A stretch of DNA of 14,064 nucleotides from the NCBI GenBank assembly GCA_023390485.1, contig JAEWCT010000317.1, positions 1-14,064 on the forward strand. The letters are read 5' to 3'. The notes beneath the pieces are model-generated. The model had not been told where the DNA came from. It saw nothing but the letters and a program-made list of their open reading frames with translations, and did no database searches. The DNA comes from Pseudomonadota bacterium (GTDB lineage: Bacteria > Pseudomonadota > Alphaproteobacteria > Rhizobiales > Hyphomicrobiaceae). Positions 1 to 7,852 of this stretch are shown here, in pieces (within the stretch, counting starts at the first letter, position 1; every line of letters begins with the position of its first letter). The position numbers were made by a program, and so were the translations under genes.

Positions 1-77
1 GAGGTAATCGGGGCACAGATGTTGCTGAAGCGCAAACTTCAATCGCGCTTCGGCAATTTCGAATCTGGACGTCGAGT

Positions 78-425
78 TTACTTGACGGCGACGACCGAGA
101 TCTCGACGAGCATCCTCGGATCGATGACCTTGGCTTCGACGCAAGCGCGTGCCGGTGCGCCCTTGCCGTCCAGCCATGCGCTCCAGGCTTTGTTCATGCC
201 GTCGCGGTGGCGGATGTCGTTGAGCCAGACGGTCGCCTGCAGAACTTTCGTCTTGTCGGTGCCGGCGAGCGCCAAAAGGCGGTCGATCTCGGTCAGCACT
301 TCCGCGGTCTGGCCTTCGACGTCCTTGGAAAGATCCGTCGGGATGACGCCTGCGGTAAACACGAAGCCGTTGGCCTCTGTGACCTTCGAATAGACGGGTG
401 AAGTTTCGTAGCGGGTGACGGTCAC
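78..425 (-). CDS. RidA/YjgF/UK114-family protein (enamine/imine deaminase type)
   Basis: RidA proteins are small cytosolic trimeric enzymes that hydrolyse reactive enamine/imine intermediates released by PLP enzymes. The 115-residue protein has the full family length. The family core is visible in order: the N-terminal strand NGFVFTAGVIP (about residues 19-29), the helix EVLTEIDRLLALAG, VWLNDIRHRDGMNKAW, and PARACVEAKV (91-100). The last contains Arg93, which matches the catalytic arginine of RidA, and Glu108 sits where the family glutamate is expected. I chose the GTG at 423-425 because a GGAG lies 7 nt upstream of it. A longer reading to 464 adds 13 basic residues that are not family-like. 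It is last of three minus-strand genes, 66 bp after the GDYXXLXY gene, so it may be cotranscribed or separate. The physiological substrate cannot be told from sequence, since many RidA paralogues exist. Confidence 0.9.
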   Translation of the reverse strand: MTVTRYETSPVYSKVTEANGFVFTAGVIPTDLSKDVEGQTAEVLTEIDRLLALAGTDKTKVLQATVWLNDIRHRDGMNKAWSAWLDGKGAPARACVEAKVIDPRMLVEISVVAVK

Positions 426-491
426 TTGAGGTCTCCATTTCCGGTTTTTATCCGGCCGCCTCATAGCAGGTGACCGGCCCCGCCTGAAGCC

Positions 492-1079
492 TCAAAGAAG
501 CGGTGGGTCCTCGTGCCGCTCACCGTCGACGATCAGGCCTTTGAGGGCCGTCGTACCGTCGGCGGCAACCGCGACGATCGCCTTGACCTCATGCGACCTG
601 ACCTTGTCCTCCAGGGCACGGCCCGTGCCTTCGGGAACGAAGTAGTTTTCGATGCCGTAGCGGACGATTACGCGTGTTAATGCGGTGTTCCCGTCCTGCC
701 AGACCGACGTCACGCGTCCCTTGACCACGGCCTCTCCGGGCGCGACTTTGGATGGGTATTGGCTGCCGACATGCGTCTCGGCCCACTTGCCGTCCGAGCC
801 TGAGGCGAGCGTGACGTAAACCGGTCCGCCAACCAAAAAGCCGGTGAAGTCGGGGTCCGTTTCCGTGGTCGACTTCGTGAGCGTGCTGATATCGTAGCCG
901 AGCGTCACGTAATCGCCGCGAAAGATGTCGCGCGGATCGAGCGGCTTGACGGCCAGCGTGATCTCCTGGCCCGATTTCAGTAGGCGATCGCGGGCGAAGA
1001 CCATGTTGAAGAGCGCCGCCGATTGGACGACCGCCACGACCGCGAGCAGCGGCCAGACCCATTTAGAGTTGCTGATCAT
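492..1079 (-). CDS. GDYXXLXY-domain membrane-anchored protein
   Basis: This 195-residue protein has one N-terminal membrane helix (about residues 8-28, WVWPLLAVVAVVQSAALF) followed by a soluble domain that probably lies outside the cytoplasm. The family signature is present exactly as GDYVTLGY at residues 55-62, after the typical lead-in KPLDPRDIFR. The GDYXXLXY family is named after this motif and has no established biochemical function. Its members are commonly encoded directly after a DUF2157 membrane protein, as here. The ATG at 1077-1079 overlaps the stop of the upstream gene in an ATGA arrangement, so translational coupling is likely and the start is well fixed. The same frame stays open upstream inside the DUF2157 gene, but that extension is arginine-rich out-of-frame translation and not real protein. 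Function is unknown. An envelope role with the DUF2157 partner is inference. Confidence 0.88.
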   Translation of the reverse strand: MISNSKWVWPLLAVVAVVQSAALFNMVFARDRLLKSGQEITLAVKPLDPRDIFRGDYVTLGYDISTLTKSTTETDPDFTGFLVGGPVYVTLASGSDGKWAETHVGSQYPSKVAPGEAVVKGRVTSVWQDGNTALTRVIVRYGIENYFVPEGTGRALEDKVRSHEVKAIVAVAADGTTALKGLIVDGERHEDPPLL

Positions 1080-2182
1080 GCCGGACGTCCTGTGCCTGCG
1101 CTCTGCCTGGCCAAGCGCAATGCCACGTACGCAAGGAATGAAACGATGATCGCCGCAACCAGGAAGAACAGCGATGTTCCTAGAATGGAACCGACCGTAA
1201 CGCCGTAAAGAGTGAGGATCTCGGCCGAGAAGCCGATGTAGCCGATCCAAAGCGCGCCGCGGTTCCCGGTCGACAAAGCGTAGGCGATAGCGGCGAGGAT
1301 CAGTGCGAGCGCTACCACGGCCAGGGCGATAAGATCGCCGAGCGGCGGCACTACCAGAAATTGCCGCGCGAAAAGTCCGGCGAAGGCCACGGCAAGTGCG
1401 TACGCAAAGAGCGGGGCGGCGATGTGATCGAGCTTTGCATCGAGATCCGGTTGCAGCTTTTCCATCGCGACGGCGGCCACGGCTGTGAGAGCGCCGATTA
1501 CGGCAACGAGGCCGTGCTGGTGTCCGCCGCTCAGCTGATAGCCGAGCGAAATCACGAACATCGACAATGCGAGCGCGGAGAGATGAAGACCGGGACGCCA
1601 GCGTTGCCAAATGAAGGCGGCCGTGACGAGCGCCCAACCGATAAGGAATGCCCAGTGGACACCGTTCTTCTCTGACGTTTCGAAGAACGACCAGACGCAG
1701 ACGAGAACCATCGCGAGCGCGAGCGCCGGATTGGATCGCAGCATCGCCCCGGCGAAGAGCGTCCCGATCCACCACATCAGAACGCCGTCCGACGGGTTGC
1801 CGCCGATGTTGTACATCTGGCTGATCAGCATGATGCTCGCGCCGAACATTCCGGCTGAGAACAGTATCGCGGCATCTGCAAACAGAGGGTGCCCGCGCGC
1901 CACAAGCCAGCCGGCCGTGCCGTAGCCCGCCCAGATGGTGGCGAGTAGCAACAGGAGGCGCCCCAGCCGTGGCATGTCCTCCCAGTGCGCGGCAACGAAC
2001 GAAATCGCGGCGAACCCGAAGAGGATACTGGCGAGAATTCCGAGCGCCGGGGCGAGCCCCACTTCGCGACCGCTGCTCTCGACGTCGGCCAGGATCGCTG
2101 TACGGCCCTCGCCGCTCACCCATCCATTGGACTGCCAGCGCTCGAGGTCGCGTTTCAGACGGTTTTTATAGGGGGACCACAT
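1076..2182 (-). CDS. DUF2157-domain polytopic membrane protein
   Basis: The 368-residue protein begins with a short amphipathic cytosolic segment typical of DUF2157 (LKRDLERWQSNGWVSGEG, residues 9-26). Roughly ten to twelve hydrophobic helices follow, starting near residue 46. Family landmarks are AAHWEDMPR (64-72) between the first two helices and QMYNIGG (122-128) after the third. DUF2157 has no assigned biochemical activity. Some members sit ahead of GDYXXLXY proteins, and this one overlaps that gene by 4 bp, so the two products probably act together in the inner membrane. The ATG at 2180-2182 opens the conserved N-terminus, but the upstream ribosome binding site is weak (GGTG about 10 nt away). 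The gene diverges from mntH across a 240-bp intergenic region. No cofactor-binding or catalytic motif is recognisable. Confidence 0.87.
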   Translation of the reverse strand: MWSPYKNRLKRDLERWQSNGWVSGEGRTAILADVESSGREVGLAPALGILASILFGFAAISFVAAHWEDMPRLGRLLLLLATIWAGYGTAGWLVARGHPLFADAAILFSAGMFGASIMLISQMYNIGGNPSDGVLMWWIGTLFAGAMLRSNPALALAMVLVCVWSFFETSEKNGVHWAFLIGWALVTAAFIWQRWRPGLHLSALALSMFVISLGYQLSGGHQHGLVAVIGALTAVAAVAMEKLQPDLDAKLDHIAAPLFAYALAVAFAGLFARQFLVVPPLGDLIALAVVALALILAAIAYALSTGNRGALWIGYIGFSAEILTLYGVTVGSILGTSLFFLVAAIIVSFLAYVALRLARQSAGTGRPA

Positions 2183-2357
2183 TTCGGGGCATCACCGCCG
2201 GAATTGCTGCTTCATGCGGCTTATGATGGACCACGGCGGCACGGCGTTGGCTAGATCGCGGCAGCCCGGTGATGCCGCGGCTTTCCCCCGGATCTCGCGA
2301 TTTATCCTAATTTCGGCGGTAACCACATTTGTCACAGCAAGCGGAGCACCCCCGTTC

Positions 2358-2387
2358 TTGACGCGCACCCACTTCTCAAGCACTCTA
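2358..2387 (+). promoter_or_regulatory. Candidate promoter for mntH
   Basis: TTGACG at 2358-2363 is a good -35 match. The best -10 candidates, 17-18 bp on, are the weak CACTCT/ACTCTA at 2381-2387. Transcription would begin close to 2394, inside the palindrome at 2390-2410, which is the usual geometry for repression by operator occupancy. The assignment rests on the -35 match and position only. Confidence 0.35.
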
Positions 2388-2389
2388 GT

Positions 2390-2410
2390 TGCGAATGATT
2401 GTCATTTGCA
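2390..2410. promoter_or_regulatory. 21-bp palindromic operator, Fur/Mur-like, upstream of mntH
   Basis: The sequence reads TGC-G-AATGA-TTG-TCATT-T-GCA, centred on position 2400. Eight of the ten base pairs in each arm are perfectly symmetrical, with mismatches only at the fourth pair and next to the centre. The AATGA/TCATT half-sites flanked by TGC/GCA resemble the Fur/Mur boxes described for manganese-responsive promoters in alphaproteobacteria, where Mur (a Fur-family protein) represses mntH when Mn is plentiful. The palindrome ends 12 bp before the ATG of the NRAMP gene and overlaps the predicted transcription start. The regulator's identity is inference, since no regulator gene is in the window. 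Confidence 0.65.
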
Positions 2411-2422
2411 GAAGGTGACCTT

Positions 2423-3793
2423 ATGGATGCCCGAACGGGGACGGTAGCCCCTCCCGCCGAAGCTGCCGGAGCAGCCGACGGAAGCTGGCGGAAACCCGTG
2501 GAGGAACGCTCGCTTGGCGAAGTCTTCCGGACCGTTCGGGTTCAGGACCATACGAGTTACTGGCGACGTCTCGCTGCGTTTTTCGGCCCCGGCTACCTCG
2601 TCGCGGTCGGCTATATGGATCCCGGCAATTGGGCGACGTCGATCGCCGGCGGATCGAAATTCGGTTACGCGCTGCTGTTCGTCGCGCTCCTCTCGAACGT
2701 CATGGCGATCATTCTGCAATCGCTCTGCGCGCGTCTCGCCATCGGCTCGGGACGCGATCTGGCGCAGGCCTGCCGGGACGGCTATCCCAAATGGGCGGCC
2801 TTCCCGCTCTGGCTTCTCGCTGAAATTGCGATCATCGCGACGGACGTGGCGGAAGTCATCGGCACGGCCATCGGCCTCAATCTTCTGTTCGGCGTTCCGC
2901 TCGAGATCGGCGTTCTGCTGACGGCTCTCGACGTCTTCGTCGTGCTGCTTTTGCAGCGGCTCGGATTCCGATACCTTGAGGCTTTCATCATCGCCATGCT
3001 TGGCGTCATTGCCATTTGCTTTTCCGTTCAGATCGCGCTTGCCGATCCGGAATGGGGCGCCGTCATTCGCGGCTTCGCGCCGACGACGGACATCGTGCGC
3101 AATCCCGCTATGCTCTATTTGGCGCTCGGCATCATTGGCGCGACCGTGATGCCGCACAATCTCTACCTGCATTCGGCAATCGTGCAGACGCGCGCTTTCG
3201 GGACGTCGACGAAAGAGAAGCGAGAGGCTTTGAAATTCGCGACGATCGACTCGACGATCGCCTTGTGCTTCGCGCTGCTGATCAATGCTTCGATCCTTAT
3301 CCTCGCCGCCGCCACGTTCTATAAATCGGGAAACACGGAGGTGGTGGAACTCGGACAAGCGCAGTCTCTGCTGCATCCGCTGCTTGGATCGGCGATTGCG
3401 CCGACGCTTTTCGGCATCGCGCTTCTGTGCTGCGGCATGAACTCGACCGTTACGGCGACGCTCGCTGGCCAGGCTGTAATGGAAGGCTTTCTGCACATCA
3501 GGCTGCCAGCCTGGCAGCGGCGGCTCATTACACGCTCCGTCGCGCTCCTGCCGGCGGCTGGCGTCACCCTCCTCTTCGGTGAGGCGGAAACGGCGAAGCT
3601 GTTGATCCTTTCGCAAGTCGTACTGAGCTTGCAGCTTCCCTTCGCAATCGTGCCGCTCGTGCAGTTCACGGCGAGCCGCAAAAAGCTTGGCGATCTCGTC
3701 TCGCCGCGCTGGCTGACGGCGGTGGCGGCCCTCATCGCGGTGACGATCATCGCGCTCAACGCGAAGCTGACGTGGGATTATTTCGCGGGTTAG
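2423..3793 (+). CDS. mntH: NRAMP-family divalent metal (Mn2+/Fe2+) proton symporter MntH
   Basis: The 456-residue polytopic inner-membrane protein is of NRAMP length (about eleven helices after a 45-residue cytosolic N-tail). It imports Mn2+, and often Fe2+, with protons. The metal site is intact: DPGN at residues 66-69 in helix 1 supplies Asp66 and Asn69, and ATVMPHN in helix 6 (240-246) supplies the backbone carbonyl of Ala240 and the thioether of Met243. Other family segments are the [18 protein letters not shown] helix 1 region, [17 protein letters not shown] (141-157) and [15 protein letters not shown] prefer the ATG at 2423, which has AAGG about 6-7 nt upstream. An in-frame TTG at 2399 would add eight residues but lies inside the palindromic operator. 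The gene stands alone, and the upstream Fur/Mur-like palindrome suggests repression by Mn. Mn rather than Fe as main substrate is inferred from that operator and family precedent. Confidence 0.93.
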   Translation: MDARTGTVAPPAEAAGAADGSWRKPVEERSLGEVFRTVRVQDHTSYWRRLAAFFGPGYLVAVGYMDPGNWATSIAGGSKFGYALLFVALLSNVMAIILQSLCARLAIGSGRDLAQACRDGYPKWAAFPLWLLAEIAIIATDVAEVIGTAIGLNLLFGVPLEIGVLLTALDVFVVLLLQRLGFRYLEAFIIAMLGVIAICFSVQIALADPEWGAVIRGFAPTTDIVRNPAMLYLALGIIGATVMPHNLYLHSAIVQTRAFGTSTKEKREALKFATIDSTIALCFALLINASILILAAATFYKSGNTEVVELGQAQSLLHPLLGSAIAPTLFGIALLCCGMNSTVTATLAGQAVMEGFLHIRLPAWQRRLITRSVALLPAAGVTLLFGEAETAKLLILSQVVLSLQLPFAIVPLVQFTASRKKLGDLVSPRWLTAVAALIAVTIIALNAKLTWDYFAG

Positions 3794-3859
3794 AATCATC
3801 CTCCGCGTTCGTCGCAGGCACGCAATCGCGCGCGAAAACAGCGGCAGCGGCATAACTCG

Positions 3860-3888
3860 TTGCAAGCCCCTGCCGCCCCGCTTAAATA
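3860..3888 (+). promoter_or_regulatory. Weak candidate promoter for trmFO
   Basis: TTGCAA (3860-3865) is followed after 16-17 bp by TTAAAT/TAAATA (3882-3888) in the 196-bp gap between mntH and trmFO. The -35 matches consensus at four positions and the -10 at three or four. It is the only reasonable sigma-70-like pair I see in this gap. If used, it would give a leader of about 95 nt. Read-through from mntH is an alternative, because no convincing terminator separates the two genes. Confidence 0.3.
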
Positions 3889-3989
3889 GCAGCCGATAGG
3901 CCGCTGACCGCGTGCGCATCGCCGATCGGCAGTGGGCCAATTCGCTTCAAATTCTCACTGGAACTTCGTTCCCAGGCTGTGGAGCCGCC

Positions 3990-5423
3990 GTGCATACGCT
4001 CAAGACATCCGCCGTACACGTCATTGGCGCCGGGCTCGCGGGCTCGGAGGCGGCATACCAAATCGCGGCAACGGGCACGCCCGTCGTGCTGCACGAGATG
4101 CGGCCGGTTCGCTCCACGGAAGCGCATAAGACCGATGGCTTCGCCGAGCTCGTCTGCTCCAACTCATTCCGTTCGGACGATTGGGAGAACAACGCCGTCG
4201 GCTTGCTGCATGAGGAACTTCGCCGCGCGGGTTCGCTCATCATGGCGGCTGCGGATAGGCACAAGCTACCCGCGGGCGGCGCTCTCGCCGTCGATCGCGA
4301 TGCTTTCTCCGCGGAAGTGACGGCACGTTTATCGGCAAATCCTCTGATCACGATCGTGCGCGGCGAACTCGACGGCCTGCCTCCCGCAGATTGGGCGAAC
4401 GTCATCGTCGCGACGGGGCCGCTGACATCACCGGCCTTGAGCGCGGCGCTCGCGACGCTGACGGGTGAAGACTCGCTCGCGTTCTTCGATGCGATTGCGC
4501 CCGTCATCCATCGCGATTCCATCGACACGACGATCGCGTGGTTCCAGTCGCGTTACGACAAGGCGGGGCCTGCCGGTACCGGCGCCGATTATCTCAATTG
4601 CCCAATGTCGAAAGACGAATACGAGGCGTTCGTCGACGCGCTGCTTGCGGGCGAGAAGACGTCATTTAAGGAATGGGAAGCGTCGACACCCTATTTCGAT
4701 GGCTGTTTGCCGGTCGAGGTCATGGCGGAGCGCGGTCGCGAGACGCTTCGGTACGGGCCGATGAAGCCGGTCGGGCTCGACGATCCGCGCACGGGGCGCT
4801 GGCCACATGCGGTCGTTCAGCTACGGCAGGACAACGCCCTCGGCACGCTCTGGAACATGGTCGGCTTCCAGACGAAGCTCAAGCACGCCGAGCAGGTGCG
4901 CGTCTTCCGGATGATCCCGGGTTTGCAGAACGCAGAATTTGCGCGGCTCGGTGGCCTGCATCGCAATACGTATCTCGATTCGCCGAAGCTGCTCGATCGT
5001 TCGCTGCGGCTCAAGGCGATGCCGCGCCTGCGCTTTGCGGGGCAGATTACCGGCGTCGAGGGTTATATCGAGAGCGCCTCAATCGGCCTGCTTGCCGGGC
5101 GCTTTGCGGCAGCAGATGCGATGGATGCCGCTTCAGTTGCGCCACCCGCGACGACGGCGCTCGGCGCCCTCCTCAATCACATCACCGGTGGACACATCGT
5201 CAGCGACGATGCCGAGCGCGGCGCTGCGCGCTCATTCCAACCGATGAACATCAACTACGGTTTGCTTCCAGATCTCGACGTCAACCCGACGCACGATCAG
5301 AGCGGCCAGCGGCTCAAGGGGCCGGAGCGCGGGCGGGAAAAGAAGCGGGTGATGTCGCGCCGCGCGCTCGCAGATCTCGCGGGCTGGCTCGGCGAAGCCG
5401 CGCCGGCGAAACGATCCGCCTAG
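3990..5423 (+). CDS. trmFO: tRNA (uracil-54-C5)-methyltransferase, folate/FAD-dependent TrmFO
   Basis: TrmFO methylates U54 of the tRNA T-loop using 5,10-methylenetetrahydrofolate as carbon donor and FADH2 as reductant. The 477-residue protein has the family length. The FAD-binding Rossmann motif is [12 protein letters not shown] (residues 11-22). The two conserved cysteines of the family lie in [10 protein letters not shown] (Cys56) and [14 protein letters not shown] (Cys204). Later family blocks are [27 protein letters not shown] and [19 protein letters not shown] (the FAD-binding C-terminal block). I chose the GTG at 3990 because GGAG lies 5 nt upstream and the protein then starts just before the first beta strand. 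An in-frame GTG at 3912 would add 26 residues that do not look conserved. The 3' end runs into a convergent gene with only 3 bp between stops. The 23S rRNA-specific mollicute variant RlmFO is an unlikely alternative here. Confidence 0.95.
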   Translation: MHTLKTSAVHVIGAGLAGSEAAYQIAATGTPVVLHEMRPVRSTEAHKTDGFAELVCSNSFRSDDWENNAVGLLHEELRRAGSLIMAAADRHKLPAGGALAVDRDAFSAEVTARLSANPLITIVRGELDGLPPADWANVIVATGPLTSPALSAALATLTGEDSLAFFDAIAPVIHRDSIDTTIAWFQSRYDKAGPAGTGADYLNCPMSKDEYEAFVDALLAGEKTSFKEWEASTPYFDGCLPVEVMAERGRETLRYGPMKPVGLDDPRTGRWPHAVVQLRQDNALGTLWNMVGFQTKLKHAEQVRVFRMIPGLQNAEFARLGGLHRNTYLDSPKLLDRSLRLKAMPRLRFAGQITGVEGYIESASIGLLAGRFAAADAMDAASVAPPATTALGALLNHITGGHIVSDDAERGAARSFQPMNINYGLLPDLDVNPTHDQSGQRLKGPERGREKKRVMSRRALADLAGWLGEAAPAKRSA

Positions 5424-5426
5424 GTC

Positions 5427-7832
5427 TTATTGTGCGCCGGTCGTGCCGCCCGAAGCCGGTGCAAATGGTTTCGGCGTGAACGGCTCGTCAGCTGGCGGCG
5501 TGGATGCTGGCGCAGGTTCCGATGCCGCCTGCGGTGCGGCGCGATTGAGCGGGCGGATCTCGATGGGCGTACCCGCTGGCGCGGGCGGCGGTGGAGACGA
5601 CGCCGGAACGACTGCCGTCTCGGTCGGGGGCCGTCCGACGACGGCTTCCGAAGGCGTCTGGTCTTCCGGGCCGGACGTTACGCCCACGGTCGGACCGCCG
5701 GAAGGCGCGTCCGCATCATCGGGGTCCGCAGGTCCTGCAGCAGGCAGGGCGTTGAGTGGGCCTGAAGGTTTCGCCGGCAATGCGCTCGTCGCGCCGTTGC
5801 CTATGGCGGGCTGCTTGGCCAACACCGAATTGATGTCGGGAATTTGCGCGTTGGGCTCGGCGACGGCGGGTGCGGGCACATCCTCAGGTGACGGCACGGT
5901 GTAGCCTGCCGGGTCGGCATCCGGCCCCGCACCGTATTTCGCCAGCACGCCGCGCGCTTTGTCGACGACGGCATCGGCGATTGCGGCTTGGCCTTCGGCA
6001 GTCGGATGGAAGGCACCCGAGTACGTCGATGCCAGGATAAGCTGGAACGGCGCGAAAGGCTCGATGCGCAGAACTTTCGTCAGCAAACCGGCGGCGACGT
6101 GGAAATTGCCCGTCATGAACGCATCGTTCGGAGTCCGGAACCAGCGCTGACGTGCGGCATAGGGCTGATAATCGGCCGGGTTATAGGGCGTCCATGCGCC
6201 GTCGACCTTGCGCGGAAGCCGGAGGTCGTCGACCTCGCTCACGCCTTCGACGCTCAAGCCCGCGCATATGCCGCGGCCGATGAAGGCGCGGCGGTGCGTT
6301 TCGACGAATGTCCAGCCGAACTCGAAGGCGTTGTCGCGCATGAGCCGATGCAGCTTGTCGGCAAACCAAGTGCCGAGCTTCAATTTGGTCCGGTCCAATT
6401 GGAAGTCGGGCACGACTTCCATGCCGGAGTTGCCGCTGCCGCACATCTGACTACCGTCACCTTCGAGGGCGAGGCCCGGATAGGCGACGAGCAAAATGCG
6501 GTCGCTCTCCTGCCACGGCACGTAGAGGATGCTGTGAATGGCGCGATTGAGCGACTTATAGCGCGCGCCCAACGTACTGAGCTCGGCGGACGCCTCCGCC
6601 TCGCCGTGCACTTGACCGAGCCAGCCGCCAAGCTCGCGCAGCAGGGATTCGTTGGAGAGGACGGCATTCGCCAAAAGCCGCGAGAAGCCGATGTCGTTGC
6701 CGCCGATGGAGAGCAAGACGAGATCGATTTTGCGCGCGTCATCCTGCGGGCACTTGCGGAGGATGATGTTCTGCAGCTCGGGAATGGTCCCGTTCATATG
6801 ATAGGCTTCAGGCAGATCGAGAGTCTGCGTCTGGTTGTTTCCGCACTGCGCTTCGGCGACCGCCGATATCTGAGAAAGGCGCGGCGGGTTCGGCACCCAT
6901 TCGTTGCCCTTGTAGCGCAGAAACAGTCCGTCGGTGATTTCGGCGCCCGCACACGATACCCCGACGAACGTCACGGCGCGGTGCGGATCTTCGATGGCGA
7001 GTTGCAACGCTGTCCGGAGCTGCTCGGAATAGAGCGAGCGATGGCAGGCTTGATCGAGCCAGAGCGCATTCTCCTTGATGAAGGCCTTGTCGCCGAGATC
7101 ACGCCATGGGCCGATGCGCGAGGGATATCCGGTCAGTCCACTATAAAATCCGACAGTGCTGTAGTCGGACGCGCGTTCGCGCGAAAAACGGACGGCGCGA
7201 TCGGGATTGCCTTCGCCGGAAGCAAAGCTGTCTCCCATGCCCGCTATCAGAATGTCGCGAACCTTGATCAGCTGCTTCGCAATTTCGCGGCCGCCGATCT
7301 CAACGGTGACCATCATGCCGCCAGGGTACGGAACGACGAAGCGCGCCGGTTCATTGCACGGTTGAGTGATGGCATCGCCGCGAGGATTCTTGGCGTCGCC
7401 ACGCGGCGCCGTCAACCATCGGCACGAGAGCGTGGACGCATCGTCTACGCCCGTCATCTGGACGATGACGGCGTGGTTCGAAGGATTGATGTAGTCGTCG
7501 TAAGCATCGCATTTGAAGCGATTGTTGTTCCAGCACGTCTTGCGGAACATCGATTCGGCCCAGCCATCGCGATCGCCGCTTTGCAGTGCGTGCTCGCTGG
7601 ACAAGACCGGAGTGGCTCGCTCCGTTGGGCCTAAGGCGCGATAGGTGGCGCGGTGGGCTTCCGTATCATGGGGGTCGGTGAAGAAGCGGAACGGGTTTTC
7701 AAGCCGCCAGGTGATGACCGGCGAGCCGGCTTCGGCGCGCTCCGGCGCAATGACGCTTCCGGCCGTCCACAAAAGCGAAAAGACCAGCCCGGCTGCGAGT
7801 GCCCGCAGCCCACGTCTTGAGATGAACCCCAT
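5427..7832 (-). CDS. Secreted SGNH/GDSL-type hydrolase with long Pro/Ala-rich C-terminal tail
   Basis: This is an 801-residue predicted exported esterase/lipase-type hydrolase of unknown substrate. An N-terminal signal peptide is clear: RRGLR, a hydrophobic core to about residue 28, and likely cleavage after ERAEA (35). Residues 38-190 form an uncharacterised N-terminal domain. The SGNH core follows: block I GMGDSFASGEGN with nucleophile Ser202, GVSCAGAEI (291-299) as a possible block II, block III SIGGNDIGFS with Asn379, and block V FHPTAEGQAAIAD with His609. The usual Asp three residues before His is Gly606, so it may use a Ser-His pair. Ten cysteines lie in the exported part (100, 108, 137, 159, 263, 294, 330, 361, 464, 523), which suggests disulfides. 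Residues from about 630 to the end are low-complexity Pro/Ala/Thr. The ATG at 7830-7832 has GAGGG just upstream and lies 20 bp after the preceding gene, so it is probably last in the sec operon. The substrate cannot be inferred. Confidence 0.82.
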   Translation of the reverse strand: MGFISRRGLRALAAGLVFSLLWTAGSVIAPERAEAGSPVITWRLENPFRFFTDPHDTEAHRATYRALGPTERATPVLSSEHALQSGDRDGWAESMFRKTCWNNNRFKCDAYDDYINPSNHAVIVQMTGVDDASTLSCRWLTAPRGDAKNPRGDAITQPCNEPARFVVPYPGGMMVTVEIGGREIAKQLIKVRDILIAGMGDSFASGEGNPDRAVRFSRERASDYSTVGFYSGLTGYPSRIGPWRDLGDKAFIKENALWLDQACHRSLYSEQLRTALQLAIEDPHRAVTFVGVSCAGAEITDGLFLRYKGNEWVPNPPRLSQISAVAEAQCGNNQTQTLDLPEAYHMNGTIPELQNIILRKCPQDDARKIDLVLLSIGGNDIGFSRLLANAVLSNESLLRELGGWLGQVHGEAEASAELSTLGARYKSLNRAIHSILYVPWQESDRILLVAYPGLALEGDGSQMCGSGNSGMEVVPDFQLDRTKLKLGTWFADKLHRLMRDNAFEFGWTFVETHRRAFIGRGICAGLSVEGVSEVDDLRLPRKVDGAWTPYNPADYQPYAARQRWFRTPNDAFMTGNFHVAAGLLTKVLRIEPFAPFQLILASTYSGAFHPTAEGQAAIADAVVDKARGVLAKYGAGPDADPAGYTVPSPEDVPAPAVAEPNAQIPDINSVLAKQPAIGNGATSALPAKPSGPLNALPAAGPADPDDADAPSGGPTVGVTSGPEDQTPSEAVVGRPPTETAVVPASSPPPPAPAGTPIEIRPLNRAAPQAASEPAPASTPPADEPFTPKPFAPASGGTTGAQ

Positions 7833-7852
7833 CTGCCCTCTTCGCTTGGCCG

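Noticed and set aside
1..77. Possible start of a further minus-strand gene after the RidA gene
   Set aside because: A GTG can be found near the edge but without a ribosome binding site, and too few codons are visible to recognise anything.
1080..2123. An upstream in-frame extension of the GDYXXLXY protein to about 543 residues
   Set aside because: The extra N-terminal part is an out-of-frame reading of the DUF2157 gene, Arg-rich and without family similarity. The ATG at 1079 fits the domain boundary and the 4-bp overlap.
2257..2279. Inverted repeat CGCGGCA/TGCCGCG with a 9-nt loop in the mntH/DUF2157 intergenic region
   Set aside because: The 7-bp stem is GC-only and is not followed by a T-run on either strand. 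It is not clearly placed as an operator and is plausible by chance in this composition.
3841..3876. Inverted repeat GCGGCAG/CTGCCGC after mntH as a possible terminator
   Set aside because: The stem is 7 bp with a 22-nt loop and no T-tract follows. It also overlaps the candidate trmFO promoter.
2402..3940. A minus-strand open frame of about 512 codons antisense to mntH
   Set aside because: It is extremely Arg-rich and motif-free, opposite a clear NRAMP transporter.
5988..7634. A plus-strand open frame of about 548 codons antisense to the SGNH hydrolase
   Set aside because: The composition is typical of a codon-phase shadow and there is no family motif. The minus strand has a signal peptide and all recognisable SGNH blocks.
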